DNA of 64,000 bases, from NCBI RefSeq assembly GCF_035573695.1, contig NZ_CP121694.1, positions 2,208,501 through 2,272,500 of the forward strand, in the 5' to 3' direction. Positions 36,850 to 44,867 of this stretch are shown here, one piece after another. The notes under the pieces are model-generated. The model was given only the letters and a program-made list of their open reading frames with translations. It was not told where the DNA came from and made no database searches. Origin of the DNA: Metallumcola ferriviriculae. Its GTDB lineage: Bacteria > Bacillota > JADQBR01. The number at the start of each line of letters is the position of its first letter. The first letter of the stretch is position 1. A program made the position numbers and the translations under genes.

Positions 36850-37620
36850 TAATGTTAACTCTGTCCGAAACGGATTGCAAGTTGTTTCTGCGGTATATTT
36901 TTATGGCGAGGTGAAGCACCACATGCAGAAAAAGAAAACGAGGGATTTTTCCGGGAAAATTTCTTACCCCCTTAACCCCCACTCTGGCACAAGTTTTACC
37001 ACAGAACAGATTTCCTGTAAATCCATGGTTCATGAACCATGGGGTAAAAGCCAATTTATATGTTCGTTATCGGCAATCTACAGAAGCTGTGCGTTTCATA
37101 TATGCCCTCATTATCTGGCACACAAATGTTAATGCCAATGGCAAGTTTGCTAATATTATTGTCTGGCAATGTGAGCCACCGTGTGCCCCTGTGTAGCGTT
37201 TTAGTAAACGCCAGAAGGTGTTTGCCCCCTCGACAAAAATGAAACCGGATTTGGCGACTTTCTGCGAAAGAACCTTTTCCTTAAAAATGCAGCCCCAAAA
37301 TACGCCTTCATCACCTCAATCACGGGGTGAACCATGGGGTCGAAAACTGTGCAGGTTAAAGGCGGGTGCACCTTAAGGCGCACCCGCGGTCCACAGCAGT
37401 CGGCAATGCCGACCGCGCAGGCTTTAGTAACCAACAGCCATTTCTATTTAGGTAGCTTTAAATTAGTGGGATAAACCTTTTAGGTGGCTGTAAGTGCACA
37501 ACCACAGCCAATGCTGACGTTTTATAAAGTGTCTATAAAAAACCTGCATTTGTCAAGGAACATAGCGGGGTATTGATGACCCCTATATCTCTTAATTGAA
37601 CTGTGTAAAAACAGAATGTC
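36850..37620. other. 0.77 kb spacer between toxin modules
   Basis: No intact gene. It holds copy 2 of the ~300-bp repeat (37021-37338), a strong hairpin GCGGGTGC / GCGCACCCGC near 37363-37387 without a T run, and the short TTGTCAAGGA repeat near 37545. Confidence 0.5.
37021..37338 (-). repeat. ~300-bp diverged repeat, copy 2 (after active module)
   Basis: Begins with the palindrome CCATGGTTCATGAACCATGG at 37023 and ends with a second GAACCATGGGGT near 37327. Matches 35054-35372. Lies between the immunity gene of the active rhs and the orphan tip, in the same relative place as copy 1. Confidence 0.6.
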
Positions 37621-37980
37621 TCAACTCCTTGCATTATTTTCGCAGTTTTTTGCCTCTAACTCGTTTAATGTTTCATCTATGTATCTTAGATAGAATCTAG
37701 GGAACACCTTCCCACTATCTATCTTATGCCCTAGTTCAAGAATCTGTGGTTTAAGCTCCACGAGCCCAAGATTTTTCGCAATCCTTACTGCAAGCATTGT
37801 ACGCGGCTCTGATTGTGTTTCAATCCAATCCATCAATGCTTCAATTAGCCCTTGTCTATCATTTTGCAAAACGTCTACTGCATGACTGAGCGCGTGCTCT
37901 TCCAAGTATTCTCCAGATTTGTATGAACCCGGATTAAAAATGTCACTCTCTAAAATTGCTAGAACATCTTCCTTACTCAT
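37621..37980 (-). CDS. Putative immunity protein of the HYD1-like toxin tip
   Basis: 119 residues, ATG with GGGGGAATATAAA upstream, 16 bases after the rhs stop. Helical, possibly HEAT-like in its centre (LSHAVDVLQNDRQGLIEALM, MLAVRIAKNLGLVELKPQIL). No signal peptide, so cytoplasmic as an immunity protein should be. Assignment rests on position directly after a toxin tip. Family not recognised. Confidence 0.65.
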   Translation of the reverse strand: MSKEDVLAILESDIFNPGSYKSGEYLEEHALSHAVDVLQNDRQGLIEALMDWIETQSEPRTMLAVRIAKNLGLVELKPQILELGHKIDSGKVFPRFYLRYIDETLNELEAKNCENNARS

Positions 37981-37996
37981 TTTATATTCCCCCTAA

Positions 37997-40900
37997 CTAC
38001 TTGATTAATTTTATTGCTTCCGAAGGAATAGCATGCGGAAATACTACCTCAGTCCCTCCTCCTGGCATATTAAACATTCTTGTAACTTGTTTTCCTTGTG
38101 GAATTTCTATCCCCATGTTTCTTAACGTTGGTACATCAATTTCCAGTAAGTTTTTGGGTAATCCTCTATTGGGTGGCAAAGCTAAATCTATTTGGGCTTG
38201 CAATGGGCTAAGGTTTTTAGAAGGGGTCGTGAATACTTTTCCTGACGAACCAGACTGGAGCCCATTTTTCAGTATGCTTTCTGGGTTGGCAGATGTATAG
38301 TGGTAGAAGTTTCCACCATTACCCGCGCCCTTACCAAGCATCCTGCCAACAGTCTCGATAACATCATCATATATTCTTCCGCCAATTTTCTTTACTCCGG
38401 ATAATAGTTTACTTCCGACATTTGCCGTTAATTTCTTTACTACAAACCCGCCTGCAAGAGGTAATCCAACTGGGCCGGTGCTTTGTATTAATGCTAATTC
38501 ACCATCTGTAGGCTTAATCCATTTATCATAGAAATCAGCAACGCCCTGATAAAGGCCTCTCCTATTCTCCTCTGCTTCTTTTGCGGTTATCCCAGATAAG
38601 TATTGGCCTGTGCTTTGATAGCTGGAAATTGAAATTTGGCGGCTTGAAACTGCTTGGATCTGGGGCTGTGCCGGTGCCTCGCTGTTAAACCCCTGATGCT
38701 CCTCTTCCGGTGTCGGTGGAGGCGGGCTGTAATCATCATCGTCGCTGCTTCCTCCGCTACCTCCTCCAGAGTCATCGTCATCATAGTTATGCTCCTCATC
38801 TATGTTAACATCACTATCGTCATATTCATCATGTACTTCATCTACATCATCTTCCCACTCGTCCGCTTCTTCCTCATCATCATAAACAATTGTTACGTCG
38901 TCGCCGTCTACTATTACATCGAAATGTCCGGTGGGGTCTATCCGGTTTATCGGGTTATTACCTACATAGGCGTAGGTATGTTGTGTCCTTGGCTTTGCTA
39001 TGTTTCCTTTATAGGTATCGGGTTGGATAAACCGGCCTGTTTCTGTATCATACCAGCGGGCGCCATAGTCCATCAGGCCGCTTTTGGGGTCGTACTCCTT
39101 ACCCGTCAGCCCGGTAAAGTTATACGGTGCTAAAGTGCCGGCAAACATGCCGCCGAAGGCGTCAAAGCGAAATTTGCTAATGACATCACCGGTCCTGTCG
39201 GTTAAGTCGGTGACGTTGCCTATGGCATCATTACTGTAGTACAGCAGTCCGCCGCGGGTCTGCAGGGTGGGTTTACCCTGTTCTTTGCGCCCCTTATAGC
39301 CAAACATTTTCCGGGACACTGCACCCTTTGGTCCTATTTGGTATTCGGCAAGAGGGCTGCCATTTCCTGTATATTCCTTCGCTACTTTCTTACCGTCATA
39401 GAGGTAGGCGGTTGATTCAGTACGCAGTTTGGCGTTGTTACCCTGGGATTTCTGCTTACCTTTGCCTTTACTTTTTTCTTTCCCTTTCCCCTTCTTCTCC
39501 TTGACCTGCCAGTAGGTTTCCTCCCGGGACACTTTCCTCCCGTAGCCGTCGTAGGCATACTGCAGGTCGGTACCGTCCTCGAAGTAGACGGCATCCAGGC
39601 GGTTGGCCGCATTGTACTGATATTCGGTACGGGTACCGTCTTGTTTTACCTTAAAGACCAGGTTGCCGTTGGCATCGTAATCGTACCCGGTGCCGCCGGC
39701 ACGAAGCAGCCTGTTGGCCGCGTCATAAGTATACTTTGTTTCCTCGCCGTCTTTGGTCATGGAGATGCGGTTTCCTGCTGCATCATAGCTGTAGCTGACG
39801 TTTTCTACCGGCTCAACCAGGTATGCCGGGTAGGTGCCGGTGCTTAAAAGTTCCCCTTCCTGGTTAAAGAAGGACTCCATATTACGCCACCGGCCGCCTT
39901 TACCCCAGCCTTTACCTTTTTTACCTTTCTCCTTACCCTTGGCCTTACCTTTACCTGGGTGGTCTTTGTTTTTTCGTTTCTCTTTACCTGAATTGCTGCC
40001 TTTACCCGAATCCTTCCCTGAACTGCCGCTTTTGGAAGAGCCTTTTTCTTTACCAGAACTTTTACCTGAGTCACCGCTCTTTTTGGAACCGCCACCGCCG
40101 GAGGAACCTTTACCCTTTCCTTTTCCTCCTTTGGCCAGAAGCACTCCGGTGTTATCGGTAAAACCTGTCTCCAGGTCATAGCTTAAGCTGAGCAGACTGC
40201 CGGACTTCTTTCCGCCTTTTCCTTTACCTTTACCGCTGTTTCCCTTTTCCTTACCGGTTGTCTTTTCCCTGCTGCCGCCTCCCGGCAGAATCTCCTGTGC
40301 CGGAATTTTGACTTGGGGCTGTTCCAGGATATATGCTGTCCTCAATTTTTCTATCTTCTCTACGGGATAGTTTACCTCCGAAAGGCGGTTAAGCTCATCA
40401 TATTGGTAGGTGGTTTCGGCACCGTCTTCTTCAACCTGGCTGGTGCGGTTTCCTGCTGCATCGTATTGATAGGCAAAGCTTGAGATAAGCCCCTTTGGGC
40501 CGGTGTTTTCAATACCGGTGACACGTCCTGCAGCATCATAGGTATAGCCGCTATCCACCCCGTTGGGGCGGCTGATGCCGCTCACCCGGCCCAGGTCGTC
40601 ATAACCAAAAATGGTAACGTTTCCGTCCGGGTCGGTCAACTGAACCATCCGGCTGCTGCCGTCATACCGGTAGCTAGTGGTGCGGTCCTCGGCATCGGTG
40701 GTGGAAATCCGGTTGCCCACGGCATCATACTGAAACTTAAGCGCCTTGTCCCGGGTTAAATCTTCTATTTTCTCCAGGTGCCCCATGTCGTCGTAATAGT
40801 ATTCTTCATGCAGGGCCGGGCTGACCATACTGCCCACACTGCCCTCACCGTTATAGCGGAAGCTGGCAAATTCCTCGCCGTTAAAGTTGACACCCGTGAG

Positions 40901-41785
40901 GCGGTTATTCTTATCATAGTCATACTCGGTAACCTGTCCCAGCGGGTCGGCTTTTTCTGTCAGGTTTCCGGCGTCATCATAGCCGTAGCTTGTCTTTTGC
41001 TTTAAGGGATTGATTTCTGCCACCAGCCGGTTTAAGTTATCGTACTTGAGACTGGTGGTGCTGCCCCCGGCATCCTCCACCGACAGCAGGTTTCCCACCC
41101 GGTCATAGTGGTAATTGGTGCTGTTACCCAGGGCATCGGTTACCTTAGTCAGGTTATTCCTGAAATCATAGCTGTATTGAGTGGTGTTACCCAGGGGGTT
41201 TGTCACTCCCGCTACATTTCCGGCAGCATCATAATCGTATTCGGTCACTGCTCCCAAGGCGTTGACGCTTTTTACAACTTGACCCAAGGCATCATACTGC
41301 AGCTTACTGACATTACCCAGGGCATCCTCCACCCTGACGGGATTTCCCAGTAAATCGTAGCTGTATTTGGTAATAGCGCTTTCCGGACCGGTCTCCCGGG
41401 TGACATTACCCATGAAATCATAGCGGTAGCTGCGGCTGTATCCCCGGGGGTCGGTCTCTTTAATGAGGCGGCCCAGGGGGTCATACTGAAAACTCGTTAC
41501 ATTGCCCACGGGGTCTACCTGCCCGGTCACTTCTCCCAGCTCGTTGTAGCGAAACTGTGTCGTCCTGTTGGCCGGCTCGGTAACAGTGACCAGCCTGTTG
41601 GCCAAATCGTAGCTGTAGGTGGTATTGTTTCCTTCGGGGTCCATTACCCGGATCAGGTTACCCCGGGAATCATAGTAGTAATGGGTGGTGCTGCCGTTTC
41701 TATCAGTGAGGCGGGTTATCTCTCCCCGGGAATTGTAGCGAAATGTTATGCTGCTGCCACTGGCGTCAGTCACTTCAGTGAGCAT
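37997..41785 (-). CDS. Rhs/YD-repeat toxin, C-terminal part with HYD1/ART-like tip (after frameshift)
   Basis: 1262 residues in this frame, open in fact back to about 41945, where it joins the N-terminal part by a one-base shift. Dozens of YD repeats (GN-x-T-x-Y-x-YD pattern) form the RHS shell, ending at GNNPINRIDPTG. Two odd inserts: a Lys/Gly/Ser-rich low-complexity stretch of about 130 residues (39885-40275) inside the core, and an Asp/Glu-rich linker after it (36-40 acidic residues). The last 110 residues (FYHYTSANPESILKNGL, KVFTTPSKNLSP, GTEVVFPHAIP) resemble the HYD1-type ADP-ribosyltransferase toxin tips. Followed by a putative immunity gene. Confidence 0.85.
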   Translation of the reverse strand: MLTEVTDASGSSITFRYNSRGEITRLTDRNGSTTHYYYDSRGNLIRVMDPEGNNTTYSYDLANRLVTVTEPANRTTQFRYNELGEVTGQVDPVGNVTSFQYDPLGRLIKETDPRGYSRSYRYDFMGNVTRETGPESAITKYSYDLLGNPVRVEDALGNVSKLQYDALGQVVKSVNALGAVTEYDYDAAGNVAGVTNPLGNTTQYSYDFRNNLTKVTDALGNSTNYHYDRVGNLLSVEDAGGSTTSLKYDNLNRLVAEINPLKQKTSYGYDDAGNLTEKADPLGQVTEYDYDKNNRLTGVNFNGEEFASFRYNGEGSVGSMVSPALHEEYYYDDMGHLEKIEDLTRDKALKFQYDAVGNRISTTDAEDRTTSYRYDGSSRMVQLTDPDGNVTIFGYDDLGRVSGISRPNGVDSGYTYDAAGRVTGIENTGPKGLISSFAYQYDAAGNRTSQVEEDGAETTYQYDELNRLSEVNYPVEKIEKLRTAYILEQPQVKIPAQEILPGGGSREKTTGKEKGNSGKGKGKGGKKSGSLLSLSYDLETGFTDNTGVLLAKGGKGKGKGSSGGGGSKKSGDSGKSSGKEKGSSKSGSSGKDSGKGSNSGKEKRKNKDHPGKGKAKGKEKGKKGKGWGKGGRWRNMESFFNQEGELLSTGTYPAYLVEPVENVSYSYDAAGNRISMTKDGEETKYTYDAANRLLRAGGTGYDYDANGNLVFKVKQDGTRTEYQYNAANRLDAVYFEDGTDLQYAYDGYGRKVSREETYWQVKEKKGKGKEKSKGKGKQKSQGNNAKLRTESTAYLYDGKKVAKEYTGNGSPLAEYQIGPKGAVSRKMFGYKGRKEQGKPTLQTRGGLLYYSNDAIGNVTDLTDRTGDVISKFRFDAFGGMFAGTLAPYNFTGLTGKEYDPKSGLMDYGARWYDTETGRFIQPDTYKGNIAKPRTQHTYAYVGNNPINRIDPTGHFDVIVDGDDVTIVYDDEEEADEWEDDVDEVHDEYDDSDVNIDEEHNYDDDDSGGGSGGSSDDDDYSPPPPTPEEEHQGFNSEAPAQPQIQAVSSRQISISSYQSTGQYLSGITAKEAEENRRGLYQGVADFYDKWIKPTDGELALIQSTGPVGLPLAGGFVVKKLTANVGSKLLSGVKKIGGRIYDDVIETVGRMLGKGAGNGGNFYHYTSANPESILKNGLQSGSSGKVFTTPSKNLSPLQAQIDLALPPNRGLPKNLLEIDVPTLRNMGIEIPQGKQVTRMFNMPGGGTEVVFPHAIPSEAIKLIK
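38328..39037 (-). repeat. 710-bp direct repeat of rhs 3' end, copy in rhs
   Basis: Counterpart of 36140-36849. Encodes the end of the RHS core, the acidic linker and the pre-toxin region; homology stops at the first residues of the toxin tip. Confidence 0.9.
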
Positions 41786-41937
41786 TCCTGTCTTATCATA
41801 GCTGTAGGTGGTGGTGTTTCCCTTGGCATCAGTTATCTGGGAAATGTCGCCTCTGAAGTTATAGCGGTAGATGGTGACATTCCCCTCCGGGTCGGTTATT
41901 TCAGATGTCCTGTTGGCATAGTCGTAGTTTATGCTGG

Positions 41938-44223
41938 TTACGTAACCCCGTCGGTCACTTTCACCATGTTTCCTAAGGCATCATATTCGTAAGTTATTTC
42001 TCCCCCGGCAGGGTCTATCTTTTTCACCAGGCGGCCGGCGGCATCATACTGGTAGGTGGTAGTATTTCCGAGGGCGTCGGTTACTTTAGTCAGGTTCCCC
42101 ATAGCATCGTAGCGGTAATGGATTTTATTCCCCTTGGGATTGGTGACGGTGGTTAGCCGGTCAAACTGGTCATATTCAAAGGAGACCACACCGCCGTCGG
42201 GATTGATTACTTGGCTGCGGTTACCGTCGGCAGTATACTCCACTTTAGTAACGTGGCCGCCGGGCTCGGTGGTTTCTATTACCCGGCCCCGCTTGTCATA
42301 CTTGAAGCTAAATGCGCTGCCTGAGCTGTCCATTACTGTCTCTACCAGCCCGCCCTGATTATAGCTGTAGGTCTTAGTGCCGCCGTCGGGGGCTGTCACC
42401 CGTTCCAGGCGCCCCAGGGCATTGTACTTGAAGCTGTAGCTGTTACCTTTGGCATCGATAATGGATGTCACCTTACCGGCGGCATTGTAGGTGTAGGTAG
42501 TGGTATTGCCCAGCACGTCGGTAACTGACTTAATGCGTCCCATTTCATCATACAGAAAAGAAGTCGTTTCGCCTCCGGGGTCAGTGCGAGATGTCATCCG
42601 GCCCATGCTGTCGTAGCTGAAGTTGGTCACCTCTCCTTTGGCATTGGTAACCGATATCAGGTTTCCGGCATCATCGTATGTATAACGGGTGGTGTTCCCC
42701 CTGGCATCGTTTGCCGTCAGCCGGTTACCGCCACTGTCGTAAGTATAGGTAACGGTATTGCCCAGGGCATCGGTTCTGGAGGTAAGGTTTCCGGCATCAT
42801 CATAGGTAAACGTTACCTGGGAACCGTCGGGGTTAATCACCCTAGTGAGCTTATCAAATTTGTCCTCATAGAAATACCGGCTTGTCTTGCCGTCGGAATA
42901 GATTATCTTAGTTTTTCTGTACTTATCGTCATATTCGTACCGGGTGGTATTGCCGTCCTGGTCGGTGACAGCAGTGCGTTCTCCCTGCTCATTGTAGGTA
43001 TAGGTCTTTATCCGGCCCAGGTTGTCTTTTTCCTTGATAATCTTTTTATCGGCATTCCAGTAGACTTTTTTCTCCAGGCCCCTGGCATCGGTGATTAAGG
43101 CATAGCTGAGGTCGCCTTCGGTGCCGTAGCTGAAGCTTTTTACAAGACTATTATCTGCTCTTTTGATGTGGCTAACTTTTCCCTGGCTGTTATACTGGTA
43201 TTTAAAAGTCCTGCCCGCTTTGTCGGTAAAGGAGGTCAACCGGTGGCTTGAGTCGTAACTAAAGCTCTTACTGCTGCCGTCGGGGTAGGTAACTTTTTTC
43301 AGGTTCTGGGAACTATCATACTGGTATTTAGCCCGCCGGCCTGCAGGGTCGGTAATGCTTTTTACTAGGCCGCCTTGGGCCTCTACGTCCAGTACCCTGC
43401 CGGCGGTGTCGGTGATAGTATCAAGGGCCCCGTTTTGGTCATACTCAAAGCTCATGGCATGTCCCTGGGGACCGGTGAGGGACAGGAGCCTTCCGGCATC
43501 GGCCGCCTGGCTGCGCCAGGAGGCTTGATAGCCGTTGTATAGGTAGCTAAAGCCGTTTTTATCCTCAACCGTATATGTACCGTCTGCATTCCTGGTCAGG
43601 GTGGAGCCGCTGCCGCCCTTTTGGGTATATGTACCCTGATCCAGGGGATAGTAAATCAGCGGGTCCCCGTCATAGGAATCGACGATTAAGTCGGGATCGT
43701 CCTTGGTAAACTCGTAGCTGCGGTGCTGCCCGTCACCACGAAACTCCATGATGACAAAGTTCTGGTACATGCCCAGGTGCTGGTCAAAGGCGAGGTTCCA
43801 GCCGTAACCCAGCATTCCCTTGATCCCTTCCTGGCGCATATATGTACGGCTTATCCGCGGCGAAAAGCCTGAAGACGGGTAAGCGATATCGCTTTCACTG
43901 AGGGTGAGTATCCCGGTCACCGGGTCCACGTAGCCAAAGTCGGCATCACTTTTATTTACCGTGCCTAAATTCAAAGACGAAAAGCTTGGTGCTACGGAGG
44001 CCGGGTCTGGAAGTCCCTTTCCCGGGGGAGAAAGCATTTCCTCCCACCCTGCCAGACCCGTGAGTTCGTAGGGGTCAAACACAGGTGGTATTGAGCTTTG
44101 CTCTCTAATTGATGCTGGAATACTGCCTGCAGCCAGTGCCGGTGTAACCGTACCGGTAAACAGGATGGTTACTGCCAGAATTACAGAAAGGTATCGAACA
44201 AATTTTTTACTCTTTAGTCTCAT
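41938..44223 (-). CDS. Rhs/YD-repeat protein, secreted N-terminal part (before frameshift)
   Basis: About 761 residues from ATG 44223, behind GGAGGGGATGTCA. Begins with a Sec signal peptide (RLKSKKF, then VRYLSVILAVTILFTGTV and TPALAA). Next comes a DUF6531/YD-repeat start (SGFSPRISRTYMRQEGIKGM, LGYGWNLAFDQHL) and then RHS repeats. The frame stops at 41938 (DGVT-stop). If one G is added in the GGGG run there, the reading continues as DGGYVTSINYDYANRTSE and on through the next frame, so the original gene was one protein of about 2,070 residues. Sequencing error, true mutation or phase switching cannot be told apart here. Transcription starts above a c-di-GMP riboswitch. Confidence 0.88.
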   Translation of the reverse strand: MRLKSKKFVRYLSVILAVTILFTGTVTPALAAGSIPASIREQSSIPPVFDPYELTGLAGWEEMLSPPGKGLPDPASVAPSFSSLNLGTVNKSDADFGYVDPVTGILTLSESDIAYPSSGFSPRISRTYMRQEGIKGMLGYGWNLAFDQHLGMYQNFVIMEFRGDGQHRSYEFTKDDPDLIVDSYDGDPLIYYPLDQGTYTQKGGSGSTLTRNADGTYTVEDKNGFSYLYNGYQASWRSQAADAGRLLSLTGPQGHAMSFEYDQNGALDTITDTAGRVLDVEAQGGLVKSITDPAGRRAKYQYDSSQNLKKVTYPDGSSKSFSYDSSHRLTSFTDKAGRTFKYQYNSQGKVSHIKRADNSLVKSFSYGTEGDLSYALITDARGLEKKVYWNADKKIIKEKDNLGRIKTYTYNEQGERTAVTDQDGNTTRYEYDDKYRKTKIIYSDGKTSRYFYEDKFDKLTRVINPDGSQVTFTYDDAGNLTSRTDALGNTVTYTYDSGGNRLTANDARGNTTRYTYDDAGNLISVTNAKGEVTNFSYDSMGRMTSRTDPGGETTSFLYDEMGRIKSVTDVLGNTTTYTYNAAGKVTSIIDAKGNSYSFKYNALGRLERVTAPDGGTKTYSYNQGGLVETVMDSSGSAFSFKYDKRGRVIETTEPGGHVTKVEYTADGNRSQVINPDGGVVSFEYDQFDRLTTVTNPKGNKIHYRYDAMGNLTKVTDALGNTTTYQYDAAGRLVKKIDPAGGEITYEYDALGNMVKVTDGVT

Positions 44224-44236
44224 TGACATCCCCTCC

Positions 44237-44274
44237 AAAAAAATACCGTGCCAAGGGATTACCTTGGCACGGTA
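44237..44274 (-). terminator. Terminator of the rhs riboswitch expression platform
   Basis: On the - strand a 13-base perfect stem TACCGTGCCAAGG / CCTTGGCACGGTA with a five-base loop, then seven T, directly between the aptamer and the rhs ribosome site. The motif TGCCAAGG occurs both in this 5' arm and at the 3' edge of the aptamer (44289-44296), so an antiterminator can form. Confidence 0.92.
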
Positions 44275-44285
44275 AGAATAGACGC

Positions 44286-44370
44286 TGCCTTGGCAACCCG
44301 GCGATCGTAGCCTGATTCGGCCTTAGACCCGTAGTTTTGCGTCCCCCGCTTTCACGGGGTTTGCCTTTTT
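44286..44370 (-). promoter_or_regulatory. Cyclic-di-GMP-I (GEMM) riboswitch upstream of rhs
   Basis: Aptamer on the - strand from GGCAAACC (44365) to GGGTTGCC (44292). It shows the class-I hallmarks in order: GGCAAACC, a first hairpin capped by GAAA, GGGACGCAAA, CTACGGGTCTAA, a second hairpin, and the CCGGGTTGCC closing strand pairing with the GGCAA start (P1). The terminator that follows lies just before the rhs start. If P1 is stabilised by ligand, the terminator is free to form, so c-di-GMP would switch rhs off; this direction is inferred. Confidence 0.93.
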
Positions 44371-44500
44371 CTGGTATTTTATTCGATTGTTCTACTACGC
44401 TTCGATATATTTCCTTTTTTTTCCTGCTTTTTACAAATATTTTTTTGAATATTTTAGTAATTTAGTCTCCGTCCCAGCATATACCTCCTCCTAATGGCAT

Positions 44501-44530
44501 AAAAAAACGGACTAGTAAAACCAGTCCAGG
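44501..44530 (-). terminator. Terminator of the acyl-CoA ligase/SDR operon
   Basis: On the - strand stem GGACT / AGTCC with a nine-base loop, followed by GTTTTTTTAT. It separates this operon from the rhs leader. Confidence 0.65.
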
Positions 44531-44571
44531 GCTTTTATTTAGGATACTAAAAAAATATCCAATCGCCCAAG

Positions 44572-44834
44572 TGAAAATATCATGAACATTTCTGCTGACC
44601 ATCTGCCTAACCCCTTAATCTTTGTCAACAACTCCAACACTTCTTTATCGGACAGATCGTGCATGCTCTTAAAGTTTTATTTACCACTTAGAACAGTGTC
44701 TGATAGGTACTTTGTATACGAAATCTTTTGCCTGGATAGCCACATTGACCTTAATTTATCGTCTTGAATTACACCTCTTTACTAAACAAAAAGTATAATT
44801 CCATTATACCTGCTACTACAATTTCTAAAGAGGT
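44572..44834 (-). repeat. Partial, diverged duplicate of alkA and its upstream region
   Basis: 44572-44764 matches 33573-33765 (the middle of the broken alkA); 44771-44834 matches 34014-34080 (its upstream region). About 245 bases between the two segments are deleted here. Both copies have the same orientation. The two sets of alkA sequence bracket the rhs toxin island. Confidence 0.85.
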
Positions 44835-44867
44835 AGCTGGTATGCAGGTTTAATTAATCCTGCTGGC

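Noticed and set aside
38654-39133. 159-codon + strand ORF, with a near copy at 36466-36852.
   Set aside because: It is the antisense of the Asp-rich linker of rhs; the GAT-rich coding strand leaves the other strand open by chance. No ribosome site.
39834-40181. Pro/Leu-rich + strand ORF and Lys-rich - strand ORF around 39844-40179.
   Set aside because: Both are shadow frames of the Lys/Gly low-complexity insert in rhs.
37997-44223. Tandem repeats suspected as CRISPR or minisatellite.
   Set aside because: The periodicity comes from protein YD repeats of varying sequence and length; there are no identical direct repeats with unique spacers.
44582-44767. 61-codon + strand ORF resembling one at 33583-33969.
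   Set aside because: Both are antisense to the alkA fragments; the similarity is explained by the duplication of alkA.
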